A stretch of DNA of 56,858 nt from Mucilaginibacter xinganensis (GTDB taxonomy: Bacteria > Bacteroidota > Bacteroidia > Sphingobacteriales > Sphingobacteriaceae): contig JAMFSA010000174.1 of assembly GCA_026225055.1 (NCBI GenBank), forward strand, positions 1 to 56,858. Direction: 5' to 3'. This document shows, in pieces, positions 17,236 to 25,590 of this stretch. Every line of letters starts with the position of its first letter. The stretch's first letter is position 1. Under the pieces are notes generated by a model, which saw only the letters and a list, made by a program, of their open reading frames with translations, was not told where the DNA came from and made no database searches. Made by a program: the position numbers and the translations under genes.

Positions 17236-17270
17236 ATCTCCTGATTCTTGCCTTTTAATTCCTGATTCTC
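17236..17270 (-). repeat. Degenerate CAGGAATCAAGA-type repeat, inverted copy
   Basis: TCTCCTGATTCTTGCC followed by TTTTAATTCCTGATTCTC is, as reverse complement, a GAATCAGGAATT / AAGAATCAGGAGA tract related to the one at 16372-16407. It ends 5 bp before the stop of the 7TM receptor gene. Confidence 0.5.
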
Positions 17271-17274
17271 TACT

Positions 17275-19176
17275 CTACTCTTCCGAATCATCAATCACCA
17301 GCATACTCCAGCCTTTGCTGCCGGCGTTGCTGAGTTGCTTTTTCTTGTCGTCCATTAGCTTTTTAATGCGGGTGCTGTAGGCCCAGCAGGTGCTTTGGCG
17401 TATGGCTACTATTTCTGATAGTTTGTGCGATGAGATCTTTCCTTTTGTAGAGTACATCAAAAATATCATGTAAAACGCCTTGTTGATAGGGATACGGGTA
17501 TTCTGCAATATGGTATAGGCAATTACAGATTCTTCGTAACCGCATTTGGAGCAACGCCTGCTGTATGGTAAATGCCCGCTGCCATAGTGTGTGTTATTGC
17601 ATTTACGGCAATTGTAGCCCTTCTCCCATTTAAGGTCGGATAGGAACTTAAAGCAGGTTTCGCGGTCGGGGTAAATTTTGCTGAATTCTTCAAAATCCAC
17701 CGCTGCCGACATCACCCGGTCATGCGTTACCTTTTCAATATTGGTATGCAGGGTAATGTTATCGTTCTCCAATAAAACGTTTATGCGCGAGATCTCCTCG
17801 GACTGCTCCTTCAGCAATATATTAACAGATTTTAGCTCCTCATTCTGCTCCTCAATCACCTGCGATTTCTCAACCAGCTCGTGGGTACGCGCCCGCACCT
17901 GTTCTTCCAGGTGTTTATTCAGGTTATCTTTCAACTCCTCGTTCTGCTTCATCTGCCTGATGATGCGGCGCTGCGCGTAATCCTTTTTCTTTTTCAGGAT
18001 CCGCACTTTTTCTGCTATCGCGAATGAGATAAAGAGCATCTCCATTATAAAACAAAAACTAAGGCTGTAATGTGTTAGCGGACCAAAGCCCAGCCACGCC
18101 CTTGATTCCAGTATCTTTATAATAAAACCCAGGAACAGGAAGCTGTAGCCAACCACAAAAAAACGGGCAGGCCAGTAACCCTTATTCAGCACATAATAAC
18201 CTGTATAGCAAGCCAATAACAGCGGTATAAATTCTATTATTCGATAATTAAACCATGCGTTATTTACCGTTAAGCACAAAATAAAGAATACCGTACGCAG
18301 GGCTATAACCACCCATATTAAGCGGTTAAGCCTTGGCGCCTTAGCTTGTACATACAATAAGCTTTTGGTAAACAGCATACCAAAAACGCTGGCAAAAAAC
18401 AGGGCCACACCATAAGCATATTGGTTCCACACGGGCGAGTTTGGCCATAGGTACTGATAGGCTATACCATCGGTACACATTTCATACATCCCGATGCTCA
18501 GGTTATACAAAATGTAATACAGGTACTGTATTTGCCTGATGGCAAAAAACATCATGAGGTTGTAGAGGCCAAATACGAATAGCATGCCATAAAAAACCCC
18601 GAAAAAGAAATATTCATCAAGCGCGTAATGGATAAACCAGTTAACCGACTTTAATACAATAATAACATTCGACGGCTGATGCGATCGTATACAGATATAA
18701 TAAGTGTGTACGCCATAAAGCTCATTATCAATATTTACGCTAAAGTTTTTATGCTGATACAAACGGTCGGTAAACGGATGGCTGCTACCAAATTTGACTA
18801 TGGTGTAAGTTTTGTTTGTATTTGGCGAATAAACGGTTATATCATCAATGGTTTGATCATAAAACTCCAGCAGCCAGTTGTTTTGCGTTGGTTTATTATG
18901 GTTTATGGTTATCCGGCACCAATAAGTTGTATGCGCATCGTGTGTTGTTGGATATAAACCACTGATAACAAATTTAGAAGCAATTGAGGGGTTGCGGATC
19001 TGATCAAAAGTTAATTTACCGCTTGTATCTTCAAAATGAACGATCTCATCGTATGAGAATGGGTGGTGTGTGCTGGTATCGCTAAGGGTAACGGCCTTTT
19101 GCGCATAACCATGCATGGTTATACACCAAAACACTGTAACACTAATAAATAATAGTTTTAGTAACTGTTTACCCAT
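17275..19176 (-). CDS. 7TMR-DISM receptor fused to IS1595-like zinc ribbon and HTH
   Basis: A 633-residue protein with an unusual domain order. A signal peptide (1-26) is followed by a periplasmic 7TMR-DISMED2-like beta-sandwich (about 28-170), seven membrane helices (about 187-390) and a long coiled coil (about 392-485). After that comes a segment like the N-terminus of IS1595 transposases: CFKFLSDLKWEKGYNCRKC, then C542SKC545, forming a Cys4 zinc ribbon, then a helix-turn-helix-like part (about 555-610, KISSHKLSEIVAIRQSTCW). There is no DDE catalytic domain and no kinase or cyclase domain. DISMED2 domains are carbohydrate-binding-like, so a glycan-sensing, membrane-tethered DNA-binding regulator is inferred. 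It lies just past the beta-glucan operon. Confidence 0.82.
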   Translation of the reverse strand: MGKQLLKLLFISVTVFWCITMHGYAQKAVTLSDTSTHHPFSYDEIVHFEDTSGKLTFDQIRNPSIASKFVISGLYPTTHDAHTTYWCRITINHNKPTQNNWLLEFYDQTIDDITVYSPNTNKTYTIVKFGSSHPFTDRLYQHKNFSVNIDNELYGVHTYYICIRSHQPSNVIIVLKSVNWFIHYALDEYFFFGVFYGMLFVFGLYNLMMFFAIRQIQYLYYILYNLSIGMYEMCTDGIAYQYLWPNSPVWNQYAYGVALFFASVFGMLFTKSLLYVQAKAPRLNRLIWVVIALRTVFFILCLTVNNAWFNYRIIEFIPLLLACYTGYYVLNKGYWPARFFVVGYSFLFLGFIIKILESRAWLGFGPLTHYSLSFCFIMEMLFISFAIAEKVRILKKKKDYAQRRIIRQMKQNEELKDNLNKHLEEQVRARTHELVEKSQVIEEQNEELKSVNILLKEQSEEISRINVLLENDNITLHTNIEKVTHDRVMSAAVDFEEFSKIYPDRETCFKFLSDLKWEKGYNCRKCNNTHYGSGHLPYSRRCSKCGYEESVIAYTILQNTRIPINKAFYMIFLMYSTKGKISSHKLSEIVAIRQSTCWAYSTRIKKLMDDKKKQLSNAGSKGWSMLVIDDSEE

Positions 19177-19242
19177 ACATTAAATCAACACCTATAATCC
19201 CGCCCCGAATAAAAAGCCTTCGCCTGAAAAAATTAATAATTG

Positions 19243-19276
19243 GTTGCTGCAGTTATTTATTTACTACTGCAGCAAC
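19243..19276 (-). terminator. Hairpin terminator at the end of the beta-glucan operon
   Basis: GTTGCTGCAGT and ACTGCAGCAAC form a perfect 11-bp stem around a 12-nt loop. In the leftward direction it is followed by CAATTATTAATTTTTTC, a broken T-rich tract. It lies 28 bp past the GH5 stop and ahead of the 7TM receptor gene, so the receptor probably has its own promoter or is made by read-through. Confidence 0.65.
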
Positions 19277-19304
19277 GCTAATATATTAAAATAATATGTA
19301 AATA

Positions 19305-20537
19305 TTATTTATTTGCACTTAATCCTAAAGCTTGTATATAACCAGTATTTGGTGTACAGTTCTCAAATTTAGCGTTCTCAATCATATCATATAAGGCCTG
19401 TTTAACCTGAGCGCGGTTTGTTGGGGCCGCTTTACGGATATCCTCAAAGCTGGTACGCTCCTTATTAGTATAATTTACAATAGTATCATAAGCCATTGGT
19501 TTTTTGAAAGTGACGATGCCACTTACGTTATCCATTTTTTTGTACGGCCAGTAGGTCCAGCCGATGTTATTGTCTTCCAACAGCTTACGAAAATCACCTA
19601 CCCATTGATCCTTATTCTCGCCTGTTTCGCCGCAATAAATTGGCACGTTGTATTTATCCCTGTAGTCGATATACTCCTGTATCACATCCTTTGTGGTTGG
19701 TGTCCAGTATTTATGGAAGGTATATACCGCCTTTGAATCAAACGGAGGGCCGAACATATGCATGTTGCTATCCCATTGCGCGCCGCCTAAAATAACCAGG
19801 TGGTTTTTATCAACTGTGCGTACCGCTTTGGTTAGCTCCTTATAAAATGGCTCAAGGAAGGGGTTTAGTTCTTCTTTATTAAAATAATGCGCTATAGGTT
19901 CGTTCAGCAAATCGTAACCCAGTACGGCGGTTTCATTTTTATAGTGATCGGCTATTCTTGTCCATATCTGGATGCATTGCTGCCTGCTGCCCTCGTTTTG
20001 GAACAGGAACGGATATCCGTAGCCATCGTCAATATTATCGCCTGTTTGGCCTCCTGGGGCGCTGTGCATATCTAAAATAACATATATGCCTTCGGCCTTG
20101 CACCACCCTATCAGCCTGTCGAGCAATTCAAAACCACGGTTAGGGTTATTTTCGCCCAGGTAATCCTCATCAGTAAAAAGGCGATAGCTAAAAGGCACAC
20201 GCAGGGTGTTCATGCCGCTGGTTTTCATAAAATGGATATCAGCCTGTGTCATGTAGGTATCCAGGTACTTTTTCCAGAAGGCCTTGGTTTCATCAGGACC
20301 GATAAGCTCCATAAAAGCCTGGTTAATGAGCTTTGGCGAATTGATCTTGGTGAACTTGAACATATAACCTTCGGGTATTAACCAGTTACCCGAGTTGGTT
20401 CCTTTAATTAAAAATGGCTGACCATCAGTACCGATGATCTCTTTGCCCTTTACCGATATAAATTTTGTTGATTGTGCATTTGATACAACCGGAAATACAG
20501 CCAGAAGGGCCATTATAATAAATAAATACTTTTTCAT
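19305..20537 (-). CDS. GH5-family endo/exo-glucanase
   Basis: A 410-residue secreted enzyme: signal peptide 1-22 (ending SNAQ), then a GH5 (beta/alpha)8 barrel. The acid/base is Glu213 in LLNEPI, the nucleophile Glu304 in YCGETGEN, and the conserved RVPFSY and YVILDMHSAPG segments precede them. The architecture resembles exo-beta-1,3-glucanases and related GH5 enzymes of fungi and Bacteroidota. In this operon it would act on the same beta-glucan as the GH16, GH30 and GH3 enzymes; the subfamily is not set here. It is the last gene of the operon, 40 bp after the cytochrome gene. Family secure, linkage specificity inferred. Confidence 0.88.
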   Translation of the reverse strand: MKKYLFIIMALLAVFPVVSNAQSTKFISVKGKEIIGTDGQPFLIKGTNSGNWLIPEGYMFKFTKINSPKLINQAFMELIGPDETKAFWKKYLDTYMTQADIHFMKTSGMNTLRVPFSYRLFTDEDYLGENNPNRGFELLDRLIGWCKAEGIYVILDMHSAPGGQTGDNIDDGYGYPFLFQNEGSRQQCIQIWTRIADHYKNETAVLGYDLLNEPIAHYFNKEELNPFLEPFYKELTKAVRTVDKNHLVILGGAQWDSNMHMFGPPFDSKAVYTFHKYWTPTTKDVIQEYIDYRDKYNVPIYCGETGENKDQWVGDFRKLLEDNNIGWTYWPYKKMDNVSGIVTFKKPMAYDTIVNYTNKERTSFEDIRKAAPTNRAQVKQALYDMIENAKFENCTPNTGYIQALGLSANK

Positions 20538-20577
20538 GATGCAATGTTTAAGGGGATTTAAAATCTGAATTGTGTAC

Positions 20578-21828
20578 TTAATTTGCCTGTAGCTTGTTAT
20601 ATTTTTTTAGATAATTTATTACTGCCTGCGTTGCATCGCTATAAATAGCTATATGATGCGTACGTACGGTATAAGGTACCGCCCTGCCTTTATCTTCTGT
20701 TTGCACCGCAATTACATTTGATGACCGTGCCGGCATGTGGCAATCAATACAATTACTTTTTATGATGCCGCCGATTGAATTAGCCATTTTACAAAAGTTA
20801 TGGTTCTCGGTTTTATGGCAGTTCATACATTTTTGCGAATACATGGCGATCTGTTGCCGCTCATTATTATGCACATTGTGGCAGGTTGCACAATCCATAT
20901 TACTTTTAATAAAGCATTTGCTGCTGGCTAATAACTGGTTCTGGTTACCATGCACATCAAGTTTGGTTGAATCAACCAGGGGCGCATAATAAGGTATCTC
21001 TTTAAATTTAGATAGCGTATCGCCGGGTTTAAAGGCAAATATTGGCCCAATAATACGGCTTTTATTACCAGAGTGGCAAACCGCGCACATATCAAGTTTC
21101 TGAGCCCGCGATAATGAGGCATAGGTGGCTATGTATTTAGCTTTTTTCTCTTCGGGGTAAGCTAAATGATAGTTAACATGGTTGGCTGATGGCCCGTGGC
21201 AACGCTCACAATCGATCCCTAAAACCAGCGAATTTTTATCGAAAGCAATGGTACGGTTAAATAGATTTTGCTCTGGGTTTGGTAATGCTTTAATATAAGA
21301 ACTGTGGCATTCGAAACAACGTGTGCCTATCATGCGGGTATAATCAACATTAGTTGTATCAAACCCGGGGCTATCGGTCCAGTTGTTTAGCGCTTTAAAG
21401 TATGATATTGGCAATTGAAAGATCTCGTTGCCATGCCAGTACAGGTAACTTTCGGCCTTTACACTGCCGAAGGTGATATCAAAACGCTCGGCCTTTATTT
21501 GTTTACCTTTAAAATAGGCAACCTGGTACATGCCGGCGCTGCGTTTTTCCATAACTATCTTCAGATCCTTATTAAAAACGTATTCGTTATGACCATGCTC
21601 AAAACTGCCGTGCACATTACCAGGCGTAGTTAAACTGGTGGCAGCAAAATGTGCCGTGTGCAGGTAATTATCATAAACATCCTTATGGCACTGGATACAA
21701 GTTGATGAGCCGGCGAAAATATCGCCACGCGGATCAGGCTTTGGATTGCTGGTAAGGCACTGCGAAAAAATAACGACAAGCGGAACTAAAAAAACTAATG
21801 CTAAAAATAAATTCCTCTTACTTTTCAT
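20578..21828 (-). CDS. Seven-heme c-type cytochrome, exported (c554-like)
   Basis: A 416-residue exported protein with a strongly hydrophobic N-terminus ending at Cys24, a possible lipoprotein site although the preceding residue (Gln) is atypical. Seven CxxCH heme-binding motifs are seen: CIQCH44-48, CFECH171-175, CERCH207-211, CAVCH248-252, CATCH313-317, CMNCH334-338 and CIDCH360-364. The pattern resembles cytochrome c554/multiheme proteins that move electrons in the periplasm or at the outer surface. It sits on the same strand between GH30 (72-bp gap holding a hairpin) and GH5 (40-bp gap), so it is likely co-transcribed with glucanases. No adjacent LPMO, oxidase or terminal reductase is present. 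Its partner is unknown. Confidence 0.88.
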   Translation of the reverse strand: MKSKRNLFLALVFLVPLVVIFSQCLTSNPKPDPRGDIFAGSSTCIQCHKDVYDNYLHTAHFAATSLTTPGNVHGSFEHGHNEYVFNKDLKIVMEKRSAGMYQVAYFKGKQIKAERFDITFGSVKAESYLYWHGNEIFQLPISYFKALNNWTDSPGFDTTNVDYTRMIGTRCFECHSSYIKALPNPEQNLFNRTIAFDKNSLVLGIDCERCHGPSANHVNYHLAYPEEKKAKYIATYASLSRAQKLDMCAVCHSGNKSRIIGPIFAFKPGDTLSKFKEIPYYAPLVDSTKLDVHGNQNQLLASSKCFIKSNMDCATCHNVHNNERQQIAMYSQKCMNCHKTENHNFCKMANSIGGIIKSNCIDCHMPARSSNVIAVQTEDKGRAVPYTVRTHHIAIYSDATQAVINYLKKYNKLQAN

Positions 21829-21862
21829 CAGTATAAATAAATGACATCAGCAACATATTTTG

Positions 21863-21891
21863 AATGAGCAGACCTGAATAGCCTGCTCATT
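21863..21891 (-). other. Intercistronic hairpin between GH30 and the cytochrome gene
   Basis: AATGAGCAG and CTGCTCATT form a perfect 9-bp stem around an 11-nt loop in the 72-bp gap. There is no T-tract in the leftward direction, so it is a possible processing or stability element rather than a full terminator. It could lower expression of the cytochrome and GH5 genes relative to the upstream glucanases. Confidence 0.5.
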
Positions 21892-21900
21892 TATTTTATG

Positions 21901-23349
21901 CTATTGAACAATAAGCGTTGTAATTGAATGCGGTAAACTGGTTGTACTGGCTGCCTCGCCTTTTATCCAAAGGTAATAAGGCAGCGTTTCTTCCGTCAAA
22001 TTTAATACAATTACAACAAGCTTGTTATCTTTATTAACAAAAGCTGTAGTTAATAATTGATCTCTGTTTGATGAACTGATAATACGCTTAGCACCAGGGC
22101 GCACAAATTTAGAGAAATGCCCTATGTAGTAGTACGAATTCATGTACGTAAGCTTGCCTGTTTGTATATTGGCATGTATTGGCGCATAGCAAAAATTACC
22201 TACGTGGTTAGGTCCGCCCTGCTCATCAAGCAAAATATTCCAATCGGTCCAGCCAACAATACCGTTGTTAAAATCATTAACCATTGATTTTCCGTATACT
22301 TCACCCCATTTCCAGTCCTCAATTCTGCTAAGGTCAAAACGCTCGCTGCAGCCTTCGGTAAACATCAGGTTTTTATCAGGGAATGCCTCATTAACACGTT
22401 TTACGTTATCAAACACATCGCGTACATACCAGTGAAAACCGGCACCCCAAACATATTTTGCAGCTTCGGGGTCTTCATATATGGTGCTTAAACGTTGGTA
22501 CATCAAATCGCGATTATGATCCCATGCGATCACTTTTTTATCGGCCATGCCACTTTTGTGCAGTGTTGGGCCTAAATAGTTCTTGATAAAATCACGCTCA
22601 TCCTCGGCAGTATAGATACATGACTCCCATTTTTGGTTTGCCATCGGCTCGTTTTGTGTTGAAAGGCCCCATACAGGTATCCCCTCTTTTTCATAAGCCT
22701 TGATAAACTTAACGTAAAAGTTGGCCCAGGCCTGGTCGAACTCAGGTTTTAGCTTGCCGCCATGCAACATATCGTTGTTGGTTTTCATCCATGCCGGTGG
22801 GCTCCATGGTGTTGCAAACAGCGTTAATTTACCACCAGCTGCCGTGATGGCCGATTTTATAAACGGAATACGGTATTTCCTATCATGATCGATATTGAAT
22901 GTTTTTAAAGCAACATCATTATCAGCCACATAGCTGTAGGTATCGCTTGAGAAATCACAGCTTTGGATATTCGTACGTGCCAGGGTGTAGCCAATACCTG
23001 TTTCGGTATTGTAATAAGCATTCAGTATTTCCTTTTGTTTATCGGCAGGCAATTTATAAAAGGTTTCGGCTGATGCATCAGTTAAAGCGCCACCGATGCC
23101 TAACACAGATTGGAATGTTTTCGCTGGATCAACAAAAATGCAGGCTTGCGTTTCAACAGGCTGCGCGAGCGGTTTAAACGCCAGTGTTGCCGTACGTGTT
23201 ATACGGTAGTCGGTATTTTGGGCTGTAGTATATACCGCTACAGATTTACCTGTAGCCGCATATGGCTTAACCGTTTTGTGAACTGTGCTTTGCGCGTTTA
23301 ATAAAAAGGGGCAGGCACCTAATAGTATTAATGATAAAGTTTTTTTCAT
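21901..23349 (-). CDS. GH30-family beta-glucanase (secreted)
   Basis: A 482-residue secreted enzyme: signal peptide ending near LLNAQ, then a GH30 (beta/alpha)8 barrel with a C-terminal beta-domain. Catalytic residues are the acid/base Glu in STQNEPM (about residue 234) and the nucleophile Glu in LMFTEGCSE (about 332). The WSPPAWMKTN and SYYYIGHFSKFVRPGAKRI segments are typical of the GH30 clade that includes beta-1,6-glucanases and glucosylceramidases. The start is set at ATG 23349 because the codon at 23355 is TTG. It lies 47 bp after the GH3 gene. In this operon, cleavage of beta-1,6 branches is the likely role; exact activity is inferred. Confidence 0.88.
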   Translation of the reverse strand: MKKTLSLILLGACPFLLNAQSTVHKTVKPYAATGKSVAVYTTAQNTDYRITRTATLAFKPLAQPVETQACIFVDPAKTFQSVLGIGGALTDASAETFYKLPADKQKEILNAYYNTETGIGYTLARTNIQSCDFSSDTYSYVADNDVALKTFNIDHDRKYRIPFIKSAITAAGGKLTLFATPWSPPAWMKTNNDMLHGGKLKPEFDQAWANFYVKFIKAYEKEGIPVWGLSTQNEPMANQKWESCIYTAEDERDFIKNYLGPTLHKSGMADKKVIAWDHNRDLMYQRLSTIYEDPEAAKYVWGAGFHWYVRDVFDNVKRVNEAFPDKNLMFTEGCSERFDLSRIEDWKWGEVYGKSMVNDFNNGIVGWTDWNILLDEQGGPNHVGNFCYAPIHANIQTGKLTYMNSYYYIGHFSKFVRPGAKRIISSSNRDQLLTTAFVNKDNKLVVIVLNLTEETLPYYLWIKGEAASTTSLPHSITTLIVQ

Positions 23350-23396
23350 TTCCAATTTATACTGGGGTAGTGATTTTTATTTAGAGTTTGTGCCTG

Positions 23397-25571
23397 TTAT
23401 AAAGTTCCTGAACCTGTTAGCCTGATATCTTTTGATGAGCTGCCAACAATAAAATCAAATACTCCCGGGTCCATTTCCCATTGGTTTTTAACATCGTTGA
23501 AGTATTTAAAAGCATCTTCATTTAAAGTAAGCGTAACTGTTTTTTCTTCGCCTGCCTGTAAGAATACTTTGTCAAAACCTTTTAATTCCTTTTCAGGTCT
23601 TGGCAGGTTCAGTTTTTCCTGTTTAACATATAGCTGCGCAACCTCTGCCCCTGCTACTGCTCCGGTATTTTTTATTTTGAAAGTAACTGTAGCTGTTTTA
23701 TCGCCTGTTTGTACATGCAGATCGCTGTATTTAAATGTGGTGTATGATAAACCGTGGCCAAAGGCAAACTGTGGCTCAACTTTGTAGGTATCAAAATAAC
23801 GGTAGCCTACATAAATATCATCAAAGTAGTTAACGGTTACGCCATCGCCCGGGTATTGGCCCAGTTTAATTGCAGGCGCATCTTGCAGCGTTTTAGGGAA
23901 ACTAACCGGTAATTTACCTGATGGGTTCACCTGGCCAAAAATGATCTTAGCCAGCGCGTTACCACCTTCCATACCCGGGTACCATGCCTGTATAATGCCT
24001 TTAGCATCGCCAACCCATTGGGTTACATCTATTGCCCCCCCACCCATTAGCACAACTACTGTGTGCGGGTTTGCTGCTAAAACAGCTTTTATCAGTTCGT
24101 TTTGACCGAAAGGCATTTGCATGTCTTTTTTATCAAAGCCTTCGGTATCGTAAGCATTGTCGTCCCACACATTATAGTCATAACCGTGTGTCCAGCCGCC
24201 TACAATTATAGCTACATCAGCTTTTGAAGCCGCTTGTACCGCTTGTTTAATCATGTCAGCATCTGCACAGGCACCTCTTGCAATATTATAGCCTTTGGTA
24301 TAAGTGATCTTCACTTTTTTGCCGCCTATATTTTGCAAGCCTTGTAAAGGTGTCACCTCAAAAAATGCTTTTATCTGTGAGCTTCCGCCGCCCATTGCTT
24401 GTTTCCTGTCGGCGTTATAACCTATTACAGCAATTGATTTAACATCTGATTTTAGCGGCAGAATCTTGTCTTCATTTTTTAATAATACAATACCTTCTTC
24501 AGCAACTTTTTGCGCTGTTGCCTGGTGTGCAGTCGTATTGTACTCGCCTTTTATACGTTTGCCGCCACCAATCATATTGGTTTTGTACATTACGTATAGC
24601 AAACGCCTAACTTTATCATCAACAAGGCTTACCGGCATTTTACCGGCTTTAACCAATGTTACAACAGTATCGCCCAAAAAGAATTTACCGTAGTTTGGAT
24701 GTGGGCCCATATCCAGGTCAGTACCCATTTCAAGGTCGGTACCATTCCACATAGCCTGGGTTGTGCTGTGTACTGCACCCCAATCGCTGATCACTGCTCC
24801 TTTAAAACCCCATTCCTTTTTCAGTATCTGGTTTATCAGGTAATTATTTTGTGTAGCCCACTGGCCCCTGAATTTATTGTATGAACCCATTAAGGTGTAT
24901 ACCCCACCCTCTTGTATAGCTGCTTTAAAACCTGGCAGGTAAATCTCCCTTAAAGCACGCTCACTCATTTGCACATCAATTGAACCTCGATTGGTTTCCT
25001 GATTGTTACCTGCAAAGTGTTTTACACAGGCTGATATTCCCTGCGACTGTACGCCTTTTATATAACCAACTACCATTTTCGATACCAAATAAGGGTCTTC
25101 GCTCAGGTATTCAAAGTTACGACCGTTTAATGGCGAACGCATGATATTTATACCCGGGCCCAGGATCACATCCTTACCCCTGAAATTCGCTTCGCTGCCT
25201 AAAACTGAACCAAAAGCGAAACCTAATGCCGGGTTCCAGGTTGAAGCAAGGCATATGCCTGTCGGCAAATAAGTTCCGGAGTCTAATACCCCTTTTTTGG
25301 CGTCCCACCCCCTGCCGTGCTCAAGGCGCACGCCATGCGGGCCATCGGAAGTTACCATCTCGGGGATACCCAAACGTGGCACACCGCCAGCAGTAAATGA
25401 TGAACTTGCATGTATCATGTTCACCTTTTCTTCAAGGGTCATTAATTTAATAATGCTATCGCTTTTAAAAGCTATTTGCGCATCAGTATAGGTTGACTGC
25501 GCTTTTGCAGAAAAAATTGAAACAGAACAGAGTATGTAGCAAAATAAAGGGAATTTCAGTTTGGTGTTCAT
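23397..25571 (-). CDS. GH3-family beta-glucosidase
   Basis: A 724-residue periplasmic enzyme: signal peptide 1-25 (ending SAKAQ), GH3 N-terminal barrel (about 30-330), GH3 C-terminal domain (about 365-600) and a fibronectin-III-like domain (about 635-710). The nucleophile is Asp263 in AVISDWGAVH; KHFAGNNQETNR is the substrate-binding segment. Such BglX-like enzymes remove terminal glucose from beta-linked oligosaccharides and would finish the breakdown of oligosaccharides imported by the SusC/D pair. It sits between the two GH30 genes with gaps of 47 and 19 bp, clearly within the operon. Family certain, linkage preference unknown. Confidence 0.92.
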   Translation of the reverse strand: MNTKLKFPLFCYILCSVSIFSAKAQSTYTDAQIAFKSDSIIKLMTLEEKVNMIHASSSFTAGGVPRLGIPEMVTSDGPHGVRLEHGRGWDAKKGVLDSGTYLPTGICLASTWNPALGFAFGSVLGSEANFRGKDVILGPGINIMRSPLNGRNFEYLSEDPYLVSKMVVGYIKGVQSQGISACVKHFAGNNQETNRGSIDVQMSERALREIYLPGFKAAIQEGGVYTLMGSYNKFRGQWATQNNYLINQILKKEWGFKGAVISDWGAVHSTTQAMWNGTDLEMGTDLDMGPHPNYGKFFLGDTVVTLVKAGKMPVSLVDDKVRRLLYVMYKTNMIGGGKRIKGEYNTTAHQATAQKVAEEGIVLLKNEDKILPLKSDVKSIAVIGYNADRKQAMGGGSSQIKAFFEVTPLQGLQNIGGKKVKITYTKGYNIARGACADADMIKQAVQAASKADVAIIVGGWTHGYDYNVWDDNAYDTEGFDKKDMQMPFGQNELIKAVLAANPHTVVVLMGGGAIDVTQWVGDAKGIIQAWYPGMEGGNALAKIIFGQVNPSGKLPVSFPKTLQDAPAIKLGQYPGDGVTVNYFDDIYVGYRYFDTYKVEPQFAFGHGLSYTTFKYSDLHVQTGDKTATVTFKIKNTGAVAGAEVAQLYVKQEKLNLPRPEKELKGFDKVFLQAGEEKTVTLTLNEDAFKYFNDVKNQWEMDPGVFDFIVGSSSKDIRLTGSGTL

Positions 25572-25590
25572 TTAGTATATAGATTTTATA

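Noticed and set aside
17275..19176. Reading the zinc-ribbon end as a nearby IS1595 insertion fused by frameshift
   Set aside because: The frame is continuous with the coiled coil, there is no DDE domain, and no terminal inverted repeats or target duplications are visible.
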